A DNA stretch of 64,000 bases from Cunninghamia lanceolata (Eukaryota > Streptophyta > Pinopsida > Cupressales > Cupressaceae): positions 1,414,001-1,478,000 of the forward strand of contig BSBN01001363.1 of NCBI GenBank assembly GCA_027924645.1, in the 5' to 3' direction. Of the stretch, positions 12,656 through 24,447 are shown piece by piece. The position numbers and the translations under genes are program-made. The notes under the pieces are model-generated. The model made no database searches. It saw only the letters and a program-made list of their open reading frames with translations, and was not told where the DNA came from. Within the stretch, counting starts at the first letter, position 1. Every line of letters starts with the position of its first letter.

Positions 12656-13999
12656 ATGGCTACTCTGAATGTTGTCAAAATCATTGATAGGTTGTGCCCT
12701 AAGTTTAAGAAACATCCTTACAAATCTCTAGAAGTGGATTCCTTAGGCGCCTTTTCTAGCATTCTGCATGGGGTTTTGCATGTAGAAGATGTTAGGGCAT
12801 ACATTCATGCAAACATTGAGGAATTTGGGGAATCTAAGCTAATGGATATCTATCACAAGCAGTTAATAGATGAATCATTTGAACTCAAACCTCAGTACAA
12901 GGGCATCCAGGATAAGCATTTTGGACATTGCATCCATTTCCCCAATTTTACAGAAGATGAATGGGTCTGGTATGTTCTGAACAGAATGCATGACAATTTC
13001 ATGTGGTTGATGAGGGCATTTAAGATCACAAAAGATGCCATTAGGGCAGTAAACGGATTCCACTCATCCAGTGGGTTGCCTATTCTCAAATCGGTCAAGA
13101 ACCAAACTGTAAGTGAGGCTACCAGATCAAAATTTAACAAGAAAGCAATGACAATAGAAGATATCACTGATCTGGATATCAAGTTTACCTCTATGGCAAT
13201 AGGTTATAAAAATATATCACTCCAGCAGGGAGAATTTTGTGTCTGGAACAACAATATACACTACCTATTAGATGCTAAGGGAAAATACTGATTATGATCT
13301 TTGTGAGCTTCTTCTGACCCAACTATTAGAAAATTTGCAAAAAATAAAGAAGGATAAGAAGAATTCATTTAAGTTCGGTGGCTTGATACTATGTCTATTC
13401 TTCTACTATATGAATGAGCTACCCGGATCCAGTGGTTGGGTATGGCAAAATGACAGACTAGTTGCCATACATATCAGAGATTATATGTATGGGATTGGTG
13501 ATGCCAAGGCTCAAAGCATAGCTCTCTGGGGATACTTAAAAAATTTCCAAAGTATGATGCAGGCTAGAGAAAGAATTCCCCAATCCATGGTTGAAAAATA
13601 CAAGGATATAGTGTGCTTTATGGTAGACACCGATCAATGCCTAATGGAGGTAGTGGATCCAAGGACAGTCTGGATTATGCCAATGGGGTATGAGGTGGAT
13701 GAGAAAATTTTGGAACTGCATGTCCAACACCTACTAAGTCAGCCTAAGGACCCTAAGGTAGAAAGGTTTGGAACCTTTGAAGAATTGAGTGTGAAAATTC
13801 ATGTTGAACTAAGACAACCGGAGATGGAAAGAAAAGTGAGAAGAGAAGAAGAGGAAGTTGCCAAAGATACGGCATTTCAAAAGAAGCACTTGATGCAAAT
13901 AGAGAAAAACTAGAAAGAGGAGAGAAAGAGAGACAAGATGTAGAAAAAGAAAGTGATCTGGTGCAAGCTTGTGCAGGAGCACCAAGGGGCTTGGAGTGA
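12656..13999 (+). pseudogene. Unidentified element ORF (region in place of pol), frameshifted
   Basis: This is a long coding stretch in three frame segments. 12656-13291 starts at ATG (MATLNVVKIIDRLCPKFKKH). 13272-13913 is in another frame, and the sense runs on across the overlap (LLDAKGKY into NTDYDLCELLL). From about 13895 the first frame returns (REKLERGEKERQDVEKESD), ending at TGA 13997. The product would be about 445 residues: a mixed globular part rich in Trp and Phe, then a Glu/Arg/Lys-rich helical end. It has no retroviral protease, integrase, reverse transcriptase or RNase H motif. Position between gag and the polypurine tract suggests an accessory protein of the element. I do not recognise the family. 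An acquired host-type domain or an element-specific ORF are both possible. Confidence 0.6.
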
Positions 14000-15557
14000 G
14001 CCCATATGTATATAACGCATTTTGGTGTGATGACCTTAGTGGTCATAAAGTATGTTGGTCATAAAGTATTTCTTTGATTTTCTTTTAGTTTGAGTGTGAA
14101 GTAGTCAACATGTCTTTCTATGTGATCGGTTGAGTGGAGATCGGGGGGCCCCACCAATTGCATGTTAAACAATGTATGATGTGTGGAAGTAATCAAAGTG
14201 TGATGTGTCGAGCTATCACCCTAACTATGTTAGGAGTTCCATCGATAGGAGAAGGATTGACCGATAAAGATGACCATCAGAGTGAAATATGTGATCAGTG
14301 CTGTGAATTTGTGACCGGTCGATAGTTGATGTCTCGCTGATAGGCGAAGACCAAAACCGTAGACTATTGTATCGTGGTGACTGGAGGTATTGGAAGACAT
14401 GAAGAGCACCCAGCCGATAGGTTGTCTTGCCGACGTTGAAGTCAAGCAAGCCGTGACAGTGAAGACAGGGTTAAGTGACCGATTGGTGAGAAATGTGAGA
14501 TCGGAGTGAAGTTTATGGAGTGTGTCGATGGTGTTTGTCACACCGGTGACAGTCAGCGAAAGTAACACTAAGTCAAAGTTAAGTTGGGCTCATCGGCAGG
14601 AAGTAAGCTATCAGGGGAATGAGATGTGAGGATGCCGATAGGCATTATTTTACCAATGACTGCTAGCAAAAGCAAACCACAGTAAGTAGATTGTTGGCTA
14701 TTAGTAAAGGGATCGGGCTATCGCCTTAACTGTAGAAAGGGTTCCAGCGATGCCAATGTGTTAGGCCGATGGAACGGCTAGGAACAACACTAATGTAAGA
14801 AACCTTAACTATCTGATAATGGACAAGGGTAGAAACTATAAAAGGCCAGATACATTTTGTGAAGGGGTTGGAAGCTTAGAATGCTACGAATGTAATAAGC
14901 ACTTTCATAGCAATAAAAACTTGGACTGTTTGATTCACTTGTGAAATTCTGTAGAGTGTGTGCATATCTTGGTCTAAAACAAAGTAGTCAGTTTTCTTTC
15001 CTATTATTTTTGTTTCTATTTGTACATAATGGCTTTTGTTTGATGTCCTCGCATATCCTTTGTACAGTCATGGGGGGCATCATGCAGAGTCTCTTTTTTT
15101 TGTTTTTCCTCCTATTGTAGTGAATGGGTTGCTAGAGAGAGGCAATGTGAACTTGTCCTAGGCGAGCTGTCCTATAGCCCAGCTAGGTATGCAAGTTGCA
15201 GTCTAAAAAAGCAGGGGTGAAAAATAGAGTAGGAAGAATTGAGCACTAAGAAATCAGAACCCTAGACCCAGAGAGGAGGGTTGATAACAGGCTCAAGAAG
15301 GCTATAAGCCTTGAACATTGGGAATCTTAGAAGTAGTGAGGACAAAGAAGAATACCTCACACCAAGAAAGCAGTGTCTGTATTGGGAACAATAGGCAAAT
15401 AGGTCTTTCACCTCTATAATAGATTGCTTAGGTTGAATTAGGCATTTTGGGGTAGAAAATGTCTATGAGCACTTGAATTGGTAGGGAGACTTGGGGTATG
15501 ACATAGGTCTTGAAGTGTTTTGTCAAGATAGGTTTTCTAAACCCATAGGCCTCCCTA
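14000..15557. other. Non-coding stretch, probable older nested insertion
   Basis: Coding sense is lost after 13999 and resumes near 15558. Between them lie a segment dense in CCGAT/ATCGG motifs (14125-14800), a TATAAAA at 14837-14843, and AATAAAAA near 14912, which together look like an LTR promoter and polyadenylation region. I could not find a clean TG...CA boundary or a target duplication. The left edge AGGGGCTTG and right edge CAAGCCCCCT are inverted near-repeats, which may be chance. Confidence 0.4.
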
Positions 15558-16552
15558 TCACAAGCCCCCTCCCGGACTAGGTCCTCCAAGAGCTCTGCAC
15601 CTGCCACCTCTAAAAGCTAAAAAGCATAAAAATTGGAAGCCCAGATATCCAGAAAGACAGAGAAGAGAACAAAGAAAAAGGCCACAAGGTCATACACTAG
15701 TCAAAAGGATGATGAAGAGACAGAAACTGATGAGAAGGTCAAGAAAATGAAGAAGAAGAAGAAAACATCTGGTGAACCTTCTACCGGTCATAGCAAGGAG
15801 GAAGAAGCAGAAGAATCTATTGAAAGGCCTACACTCTCCATTGATGATGTCGTCAAGGCAGTTACGGTGGATGGGAATCTACAACCAATGACAGAATTCT
15901 ATGATGAGTATAGTGACACAGACAAAAGGATCTTGGAAGAAGCTACAGTTAAGTACCTAAACATATATAATAAAGCATTCATTGAAATCATTTCTCTAAT
16001 TCCCAAAAGTTTAGAGAAAGTAATTGAACTCAGAAAAGACAATGCCAAGGAAAAGGATATGGAGATCTGAGAACAAATAGCTATTCATCTCTATCCTTCC
16101 ATCACTCCAAAACAAATGAATATGATCTTCAAGGATTGCAAGGATGAGTTCCAGAGTAAAGCTAGAATGAACAAGCTTATGCTAGGAGAGACTGATCAGG
16201 AAGCAAAAGAGACTGAAGACATCCTTTGGAATGCCTATAAAAGATTCAATCTCCCTATTATAGAGGACATAAGTGACGAACCTTCTGCCATGGATGTTGA
16301 AGGATTAAGTACATCTAAGGAAGATTCTGCTGAGAAAATTGTAGAAGAGACAAAGGAGATAAGTGAACAAAAGACTAAGGACTTGGATTCCTCTATTCCG
16401 GAAGAGGAAGTCTATGAAGAGGTAAACATCTCTCTTCTGGATCCCCCAGTAGACTCTGGAATTGAAGGAGAAGAAAGAAAAGAAGACAAAATCAATCAAT
16501 AAGACGAGAAAAAAGGAAGAGAAGAAGAACAAACAAAGAAGATCTCTGATGA
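15558..16552 (+). pseudogene. Unidentified Lys/Glu-rich element ORF, left part
   Basis: One frame spans 15558-16552, with two stops in TAAAAAGCATAAA near 15620, a TGA at 16068-16070 and a TAA at 16500-16502. It opens with a Ser/Pro/Arg-rich stretch (APSRTRSSKSSAPATSK). A Lys-rich block resembling a nuclear localisation signal follows (KVKKMKKKKK). Next is a possibly folded part around 15840-16240, then an acidic Glu-rich tail. Coding continues up to the exact solo-LTR insertion at 16553 (TKKISDD) and resumes at 21853. No known domain was recognised. Position before the polypurine tract suits an accessory ORF of the element. Confidence 0.55.
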
Positions 16553-17698
16553 TGTAGTGCCCCTCAATTTGCCTTCTATTGGACTGATGGTTCTTCTAGT
16601 AGGATTGGATATCATGACATTGGACTCTCTGTTATTATGCTGAGTTGTTTATGGACCTATTGCTATGATGATGATTGGTGATATTGGATTACTAATATTT
16701 TATGTTTCACAGTTTGATGGACATATTTGGTGTCATGGATTAATGTTACTTCTGAGTTTAAGGTGATATTTAATCATGGTTATGATGCTTTAACAATAAT
16801 TGTTAGACTAGATCATATTGAATTGATTATTCTACTTTCTTGTAGACAACTGAATACTTAATTGTTGATGTATTTATGTGAACAGAACAGTGTCACATTA
16901 CTCGTGTCCGAGTACCCTGCCACGCTGGGATTTCTGTTTACTGTGTCCATGACTTCATGTTTGAATATGTTTAACTTTGAGGTTTGCTGTAGGATGCAAG
17001 TACCGGGCATCGACTCCACCTGAACTAGCAGGTCTGAGCGTGCCCTAGCCAATGGAATTATTGATCGGAGTTAGCATAAGGTTCCCCAGTCATCCGTCAT
17101 CCTTGTAGAGGATAAGTCTTCAATTTTGCAGCTAGTCATTGTTCTCAGTTTCATTTGTTCCTTGGGTTGTCATCTTGCTTTCTTTGCATGCTTGAGGGTC
17201 ATGTAATTGCATGATTTATGATTAGTTAATTATGGTATATTAATAGATAAATTTGATTAATGATTATTAAATAGATTTATAAATAATTATTAGTTGTTAT
17301 ATAACAAATATTTATTAAATATTAAATAAATAAAAATAAATAATAAAGGAGATAAATTAGTTATAAAGTGGCATTATAGTTGTGGAATTGTTCTATAATT
17401 AATAAAATCAACATGAAAGTAAATATATGTGGCCAAGTAAATAAATGATTAAATAAAGTAATATATATATTTATGAGTTGTTATATATTAAATATCTATA
17501 CAAAATACTAAATTAAATAAAGTAAAAATTATAAGTTGTAACATATTAAATGTAAGTTATCCTTGAGTAAATAAAAGGATAGGGGTTATATTGTAATGTT
17601 ATTAAAAATTAAAAGAAAGTAAGCTGTGTTTTCGGGTTGCATTGGATTGTGTGTTTATTCCCTAATGGTGGAGTACAAACAATTAGGGTAGGGAATAC

Positions 17699-17706
17699 TA
17701 TAAAAC
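17699..17706 (+). promoter_or_regulatory. TATA box of the solo LTR
   Basis: TATAAAAC lies 1146 bases from the LTR start. The other LTRs have TATAAAAG at 1133 and 1148. Confidence 0.6.
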
Positions 17707-18444
17707 AATCAGAGGGAAGGAGAGAAGAGGGAGGAAAAAATGGAGTTGGAGATCTAGAAAGGAGAACGGAGCTGCGAAGAATAGAGAGAGGTCTTGCAGC
17801 GTAAACAGGTTCTTTTATTGTGTGAATGTCATTTTCTCGTCTTGCTTTATATCTAGGGTTTCTTTAATGAAATTCTTAATCTGTGCATTCCTCTGCCAGA
17901 GCTTTGTTTTTGTTCTTGATCCTTTTCAAATGTCTACTCATTCAAAATCATTTTTGTTCGTATGTTATGTAGTCATAATATTCTGAATTCTGTCAAATTG
18001 AATTCGCCCTGCCGATTGCATTTGCTTTAAAGTTGAAAGGCCAGTATAATAAATTATTTCATTCTCCGATTATGTTGATGGATGTTTATTCCTATTCTAG
18101 AGCTCCCATTTCAGGGTGATCTAAGGGAAGCTGGCAAAGGTAGTTTCCATCTAGATTTACTCATACCGATTTCATTGCTAAAAATGTTTCCAAACCCTTT
18201 TTCTGTGAATCCATTTTCTGCGGATCCTGCAATCATTACTTTCATAATGTTCTGTCAAGATATATTTTACCGATTCCAGATTGTAAGGAAGCCTCTTTAG
18301 CTTTCGCAATGAAATTAGTATGCGTATATCCTACATCCATTGCATTCTGTATAATGACATTACTGAGGTAGGTGAATCTTCGATGGTTGGAATCCAAACA
18401 ACCATACCTTTCCTATGCTAGACTGCTTTTCCTTTTATGGGCAG

Positions 18445-18940
18445 AGCCATGGCTGTTCGTGTTCACTTTCCACAAAGTGAGCGGCAAGATCCAGTGGCAA
18501 GCTCTGGACTGGTGCTGCCGGTCGTATCACGTGATCCCTGACATGCCATGTAAGAACCCTATGTGCCCGCCAGGGTTTGGCTGCACCGCCATAGCCAACG
18601 CTGGGGTTTTACTGGTTTGTGGCGGCTTGCATTCAGATATCGAATGCCCAATGGATTCGTGTCTGAAATATGAGACTTTTTCGAATCGCTGGACTGGACT
18701 CAGTGTTGTGCTTGGAAACTTTCTTTTCATTATTCCTGAACATGGGAATTCAAGGCTTAAGTTTTATGACGGGAAATTTGATACCTGGAAATATGTTTCT
18801 AGGCCGCCTATGCCTACGTAGCTTTAGCGCCGTTTTCTGTTAATAGTATTGATGGTATGCTTTATGTTGTTGGACGGAGTCTTCATGTTGCTGTTGGTAC
18901 TGTTAGGCGTCTTGCCGGTGAGGTTGTTTCTGTTGAATGG
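18445..18940 (+). pseudogene. Captured F-box/kelch-repeat gene exon (At1g30090-like)
   Basis: The translation matches the kelch-propeller part of plant F-box/kelch proteins of the At1g30090 type, which select substrates for SCF ubiquitin ligases. Landmarks are PWLFVFTFHKVSGKIQW, then HVIPDMPC...CPPGFGC, then LLVCGGLHSDIECPMD, then WTGLSVVL...LFIIPEHG, then VNSIDGMLYVVGRSLHVAVG. Family proteins have roughly 110 more residues between the third and fourth landmarks. That middle is missing, joined at a shared Trp-Thr (TGGACT repeated at about 18692-18701). A frameshift lies at 18815-18833. The left edge follows a pyrimidine-rich tract ending GCAG (18441-18444), and the right edge is GAATGG/GTAAGC at 18940/18941. 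Both look like genuine splice sites, so genomic DNA rather than mRNA was probably captured. It is non-functional. The family match is from memory. Confidence 0.75.
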
Positions 18941-20400
18941 GTAAGCTATTAGTTTTAGCATCAAATTCTACCCACGAGGAAAACCTATTTGTATTTGCAT
19001 CAAGTTCTACCCATCACCACAGTCAGAAAATTAGATTTGCCTATGGTGAGGGGTGATGGGTATTTTGTGTTCTAGATATTGGATAAAGAACATAAAATTT
19101 GGACACTAGAACAAGAATTGGATTTATCACATGAATTAGTACTCTGGTTGAAGGGATTCAACCCCAGAGGGATAAAAAAATATATATATAGTTTTTATGT
19201 TAAAATTCAGAGTATTATATTGCTAACACAATTCAATCCAAGGTTAGCAATGATAAATTTAGTTTTCTCTTTTTGTTATCCCATTAACATTAAATCTTTA
19301 GATAGAATTGAAGAAGAACAGCGCTGCTGTAATACTCCTATGCCCATATTCAGAGGTGATCTACAGTCATAAGAAAACTTATTCTTTCAACCCTGCTCAT
19401 ATAATGAGTACTACGTTTCATTTAGGCGACTTACTTTTAGGTTAAGTTAAAGCATAACAATGCCTGAGGAAATTATATTCCTATACCTAGAAGGCTTTAA
19501 AATCCAAAACTTAGTCAACTTTAATTTATATCGCCTTAGGTAGTAAGGCTGCTCCTAAATACCATTCATTTCATTAGGCAAAGGTCAATTTTGGCCAGTA
19601 ATAAAATAGACAAATATTTACCAATGGTTGTTGAGAATGAGGTGTAAAATTGCTATTAGTTGTTTGATCATTAAAGTGGATGTTATTTAAGTAAAGAACC
19701 ATAGTAATGGTTATAATGTAAAATCTTCATGGATTATTATTCACTTTCAATTAAATAACTCGGGTAAAACATTTATAAAAAATAGATTTGTTAGTTAATA
19801 AAACTTCCTACTTTACTATAGAAAATAATTACGAAATTATTTACCATTCTTTGATCTATGGTAATTATTATTATTATTAGAAGTATTAATAATCTGATTT
19901 CAATTCTTTTACCATTCAATTGAGTAGATAAATGTTTAAATATGTATTTGTGTTGAATTAGGGTTTAAAAATAGTTATAAATCTGAATGGTAATTGTTTA
20001 GATCGTTAAGATATTTATATTTCGAAGTGTAATTAAATTAGATAATTAGTTGATATATTATTATTATTATTATTATTATTTTCATTATTTCAAAAGTATA
20101 GTTGATTGTTTTTAAGCCAAATACAAATTGGAAATTTATAATAATGTTGTCATCGTTAAATTGACTAAAAGATAAACATTGTGACTATATATAAATGGTT
20201 AAAGAAATTTAATTTAAATTGTCATAGTTCTTAATATGTTTTCTTTATTTTGATAAGGTAAAATAGAATAATTGGTTAAGGATTAGGTATACAAATAATG
20301 TATTGGGGTTTTGATTTGAAGGTATTATACAATTAGTTAAGTGTGAATTGGAATTGTTTAATGTAAGTAGAATGTATATGAATGGTCAAGTGTTAGTTGT
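18941..20400. other. AT-rich filler inside the solo LTR
   Basis: The part after the GTAAGC donor may include captured intron sequence. CTACCCA(C/T) phrases recur at 18970 and 19010. From about 19400 it is plain AT-rich DNA, with an (ATT)n run at 20057-20082. No gene was seen. Confidence 0.5.
20057..20082. repeat. (ATT)n microsatellite
   Basis: About eight tandem ATT units. Confidence 0.9.
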
Positions 20401-20749
20401 CGAGGGTTTATTCCAGAGGCCAAGGTGGTTTGACATCATGTAACATGACGATAAGTGTCTTGTGTCAATGAAGCTATGTCACCTTTTGATGTGTATAAGG
20501 AAATTGGTTCTGGTGTTGTGAAAGAATGTAAAGATTCTGAATGTATCATGATGTGTAGAAAGGCTCTTCATGAATGTTGTGATTTATTTGTTTGGGATGT
20601 TGTGTTGGATTAGACAATGGGGAGACATTGGTATTCGTGAAGAAGTATTTTTCTTATGAGTTACTTCATTGGAAGCCATGGAAAATGTATTAAGAGTATG
20701 TCCTTGTAATTAAGTTGATATGCAAGATGGTGAATGCCTTGCATTATTC

Positions 20750-20770
20750 TATATATATATATATATATAT
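20750..20770. repeat. (TA)n microsatellite
   Basis: About ten TA units in the right arm of the solo LTR. Confidence 0.9.
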
Positions 20771-21852
20771 GTTCATATCAGAATAATTGTCATGCAAGAT
20801 GGTTAATGCCTTGCATGGTTCATGAATCATCGTTGTCATGATGATGTTTGCTATGTTTGTTGAGTAGGGTCTTCTAGATGCAGGTACGAGAGTGGCTCTC
20901 AATGGGGGCCAGAGCCCAAAAGTGGTGTCTAGGACAACCCATGTGGGAGTTTGATAACTCAGTGATAACCTAAATAATGAATTAGGGGGTTGGGTAGTTA
21001 AGCACACTAAACAAGATAAGTGGATGCCTCACTCATGGCTCAAGTGCTCGTTTAGGCTTGAGATGAGATGAGAAGGCCTGGAATGGCAAGATCAATTACC
21101 TTGTCCTCATGAAAGGTATGTTGATTCCGCATGAGCGTTGTATGGGGGCCGGGAGTCAGGAGAGGCTGCCAGGACAACCCAAGATGGGGACCGGGGCCTA
21201 GGAAGGCTTGCCAGGACAACCCATGACAAGCCATGTGATGACACTCCTCCCTATTGCAGCCTAGCATTCCCTAGTTGTACCCTCCCCATTCGTTATGTGC
21301 TTACCTCTGGAAGTGTTGTTAAATTGTTTGTGATATTGACTTGTGTTATTGGAGTTATGTATTGTCTTGTTCTTATAGTCTACTATCTACCTGACTGGAT
21401 GTTGTAGTGGGAACCTTATGTTAACTCCTAGCTCGAGGGGTGGACCTCAGGGTTCCACATGGTCGGGTGGAAGAGCTTTTATCCATTGGTTTTTCTCCTT
21501 GCTATTGTTCATGTGCGAAGAGCTTGTATCTTGTGTATCAGCCGTCAGATCTTGTACCAGATTTGAAGTAAGTGATTTGTATTCATGTACTTGTCTGTGT
21601 ATCAGTTGAATTATATTGTATGCATTCAGAATGATCTACTGATGTTAGTTAATGATGTATGTTAGATTATGTTGTTTGATTTGTCAAGTAATGCTCCCAT
21701 GATATCTTAGAGTAACAAATTGATAGTTTAATGATGTGTAATGTTGTGTTAACATTATTTTGTTACTTTATTCTTTTAAAAAAAATTATTCTGTTTTTGC
21801 ATAGTGTAGATGTGTCGTTCTCTAAGGTGTTCATGCGGGGCGTTACAGATGA

Positions 21853-22773
21853 CACCTCTAGGCTACAAGAGAAAATAAGTCATCGATAAGAGACACTGCA
21901 AAAGTAGTGAAGAATTTCTTAACCAAGGAAATGATGGAGATTGATGAACTGGAACTGTTCCAAGTTCCACTAAATTTTGATTCCCTCTCCCTAGTTCAGA
22001 TAATGAAGATAGCATCCTTTGCCCAAGCAAAGGCAAAAGAAAAACTTCTGAAGTTTGACATGGAAGATTGTCAGCTGATAGAGATTGCTTCTGGTATGCT
22101 GGAGAAGATCATGCCATCCTTCCAAAAGCATTCTTTGGCCTCTCCATCTGGTAATCTTAAATCTCTGATAAACTCTGTCAACACTCATTTTGATTCCTTA
22201 GAGAAATTGGCAGAAGAAAAGGTTTGGAAAGAGTTTTTGGGTAAGAGATTCTCCAAAGTACAAGGGCTCATAGAAAATGATAGGAGAAATATGAATATTG
22301 GGATAAAGAGCTTAGAAAATGCTCTTAAAGATGGTGGAGATTTATACAAATTTTGTTTATCCTGGTCCACCGTGACAGCAGACATTACCAAGAAGGTGGA
22401 AGAACAAGAGAGCAAACTATCAAGTTTATCTCAAAATTTTGATCCTCTCACCTCTTCCATAATAAATCAAGAGTGTCAGACTATTGCAACTATAAATGAA
22501 ATAAGGAATCTTGAGAAAGAGAAGAAGAATAGAATAAGCAGGCTATGTGAACTAAGAGGGATAATTATCCCTAAGTTAGAGGTAATGCATGAGGCCATAA
22601 CTGATGCCCAGACCACAGCTCGGACCAGTGAACCGGTAGACTTAAAGAGGGCAGAAGCTTTTGCATTTTTGTTAAGTGGTCACATCTCGATTTTGGATAG
22701 GATGAAGCAAAGTTGGGCAACAGAATTTGTCAAATTGAAAACCACTTTTGCAAATATACTTAAGTATATGTAA
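21853..22773 (+). pseudogene. Unidentified helical element ORF, right part
   Basis: This continues the ORF broken at 16552. After removing the solo LTR and one GATGA, sense resumes as DTSRLQEK, then a one-base shift is needed before the open frame (about 21860-22773). The open part (288 residues from 21907) is largely alpha-helical by composition, with long Leu/Glu/Lys runs and a coiled-coil-like middle (KVEEQESKLSSLSQ; EIRNLEKEKKNRISRLCELR). It ends in a clean TAA at 22771. I do not recognise the family. It is the last ORF before the polypurine tract, where SIRE-type elements carry an extra 'env-like' ORF; equivalence is not shown by any motif. No signal peptide or membrane segment is evident. 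Confidence 0.55.
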
Positions 22774-24290
22774 GTATAACTTGTATATATACTTATGCCG
22801 CTATGTATAGGTTAAATTTTGTAATTTTTGGTGTGTGGATTTGGTATAGGAGCACCTTCTCTATGGTGCAGGAGTCATGTTTTGTTTATGTTTTCAATAA
22901 GGCTTTTTAAGCCACAACATGTTTGTAATAGGGTTTTCATGTCAATTTGGTCACTAGACCTATGTAGACCATGTTTGGTCAAGTTTGATGTAATAACACA
23001 ATGAAAACATGTAGTTTTCTTGTGAGAGGAGAAACCCAATGGCTAACTACTTTTCAAATTAGTTTGTACAGTTGGGAGGAATGATAATTGATGTTTTCAA
23101 TCCTTCTATAGGCGAAGAAGCAGGATGTAATGACAGAGAAGCATGCATGAATGAAGATTTGGATTCTTGATGTGTTGAAACATTGTTCTTTCTAAGTAAC
23201 TCTCTGTAACAGTCTTTCTATATGGTCTGTAGGGTTAGTTGATCATTTGAAACTGATTAGGAGATGTTCAGGCATTGAAGTAGTTTCCATTTGATAGTAG
23301 TCTAGTGTCTTAAAGTGTTGTAGTTTGTGAGATCTCATTCCTTTTGCAAAGACCGGTCTGAAAACCTAGAAACTAGGGTTCTGTGAATAAATGGAATGTA
23401 TCTCCTCTGTCCACTGAAAGCAAGATTCTCATTTTCAATGTGATGGAGGAATACAGTGTAAGTTTTGTGTTTTCTGTTATTTTGGGTCAACATCTGGGGA
23501 TCCAAGGAGTTTGGGCATGAGTTGACTAGGCATCTCTGTGTGACTAGTCATTGAAGAAGTGTTGTGGCCAAATTGATGGTTGATCAAGTGTTTGCTGAGG
23601 ATTTTAGACCCCTTTCCATTTTGTTGAGTTTTGTTCTGTAAACTAGTTTGATGTCTGGGTAGTTGCCGAGTAACCGAAGTGTCATCGGCGTGAAATAGCC
23701 CTTAGGGAAGCTTTTGGAAGTTACACCGATCAACAGTGTTGGGCCGATAGAAGGTGTATCAGTGGAGAATAGTTTGAGTCTCACCGAAGGTAATATTTGT
23801 TGATATATTGGTGAAGGGATTTAAGGCCTCGCTGACGTTGGAAGTCACACCGACGATAGGTTGTATCGGTATATTGGCATACCTTGGTAAGTGTTTGCTG
23901 ATGAAGGAGGTCTCGCCAATGAGTTGAGTGATAGCCTAGCAAAGTTGAAGGTATCGGCATATTGGCCAATGTTCCCAAGCATTCACCGATGGTTGAATTC
24001 TTGCCGATAGATGTGTTCGAAGGTGACATTGGGTGATCGATGTGTCGGTGGAACGGGTTCTGAGTTGGCCGACGGTGTTGAGTCCTGCCGATAGGCGAGA
24101 AACATAGGATTATTCATCGGAGAGAGTTAAGAGATTGGCCAAAGAAGTTGCAAGGTGGCTGATGGGGTATGTTTGGCTGATAAGAACATATCGCCAAGAC
24201 ATAAGTCACTCTGTCGCTGATTAGTTTGTTGATCAAGCCTATGCTTCCACTATACACTCTGCATCAGGATTCTACCCTTTGCCATTGATG
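22774..24290 (+). other. 3' untranslated region of the SIRE-like element
   Basis: No ORF of note. 23640-24200 is unusually rich in CCGAT, CGGTG and TCGGC words on both strands, like 14125-14800. The minus-strand ORFs here look like chance. Confidence 0.6.
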
Positions 24291-24291
24291 T

Positions 24292-24447
24292 CAAAGGGGG
24301 AGTGAGGAGCAGTGAAAAATGTGAAATCTAGCTAAGGGGGAGCTCCAAAAAAGTGTACATAAGAACATAGCATTAGCCAAGGGGGAGTGTGTTATGACAC
24401 TTAGTCATTTTTCACTAAGTGTTGCCATCAATGCCAAAGGGGGAGAT
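24292..24447 (+). promoter_or_regulatory. Polypurine tract with three upstream near-copies
   Basis: CCAAAGGGGGAGATT at 24434-24447 abuts the 3' LTR and is the plus-strand primer site. Near-copies of AAGGGGGAG occur at 24292, 24333 and 24378. Confidence 0.85.

Larger units (their letters stand above)
16553..21847 (+). mobile_element. Chromovirus solo LTR, target duplication GATGA
   Basis: It starts TGTAGTGCCCCTCAA and ends GGGGCGTTACA, the termini of the Tekay-like family seen at 42288 and, inverted, at 47270. Perfect 5-bp duplications GATGA flank it (16548-16552 and 21848-21852), with no primer site or internal region, so it is a solo LTR left by recombination between two LTRs. The left arm (to about 17900) and right arm (from about 20400) resemble the other family LTRs. 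The centre does not: it holds a piece of a host kelch gene (18445-18940) and AT-rich DNA. It splits the host element's ORF. Confidence 0.92.

Noticed and set aside
14134..14568. ORFs on both strands in the CCGAT-rich island
   Set aside because: Short, overlapping on both strands and without motifs; produced by the local composition.
21138..21609. ORFs at 21138 and 21418 in the right arm of the solo LTR
   Set aside because: They lie in the conserved LTR arm, where the homologous LTRs have no corresponding protein; chance ORFs in a GC-richer patch.
21907..22773. Helical ORF as a retroviral envelope-like protein
   Set aside because: No signal peptide, transmembrane segment or fusion motif is visible; only its position is suggestive.
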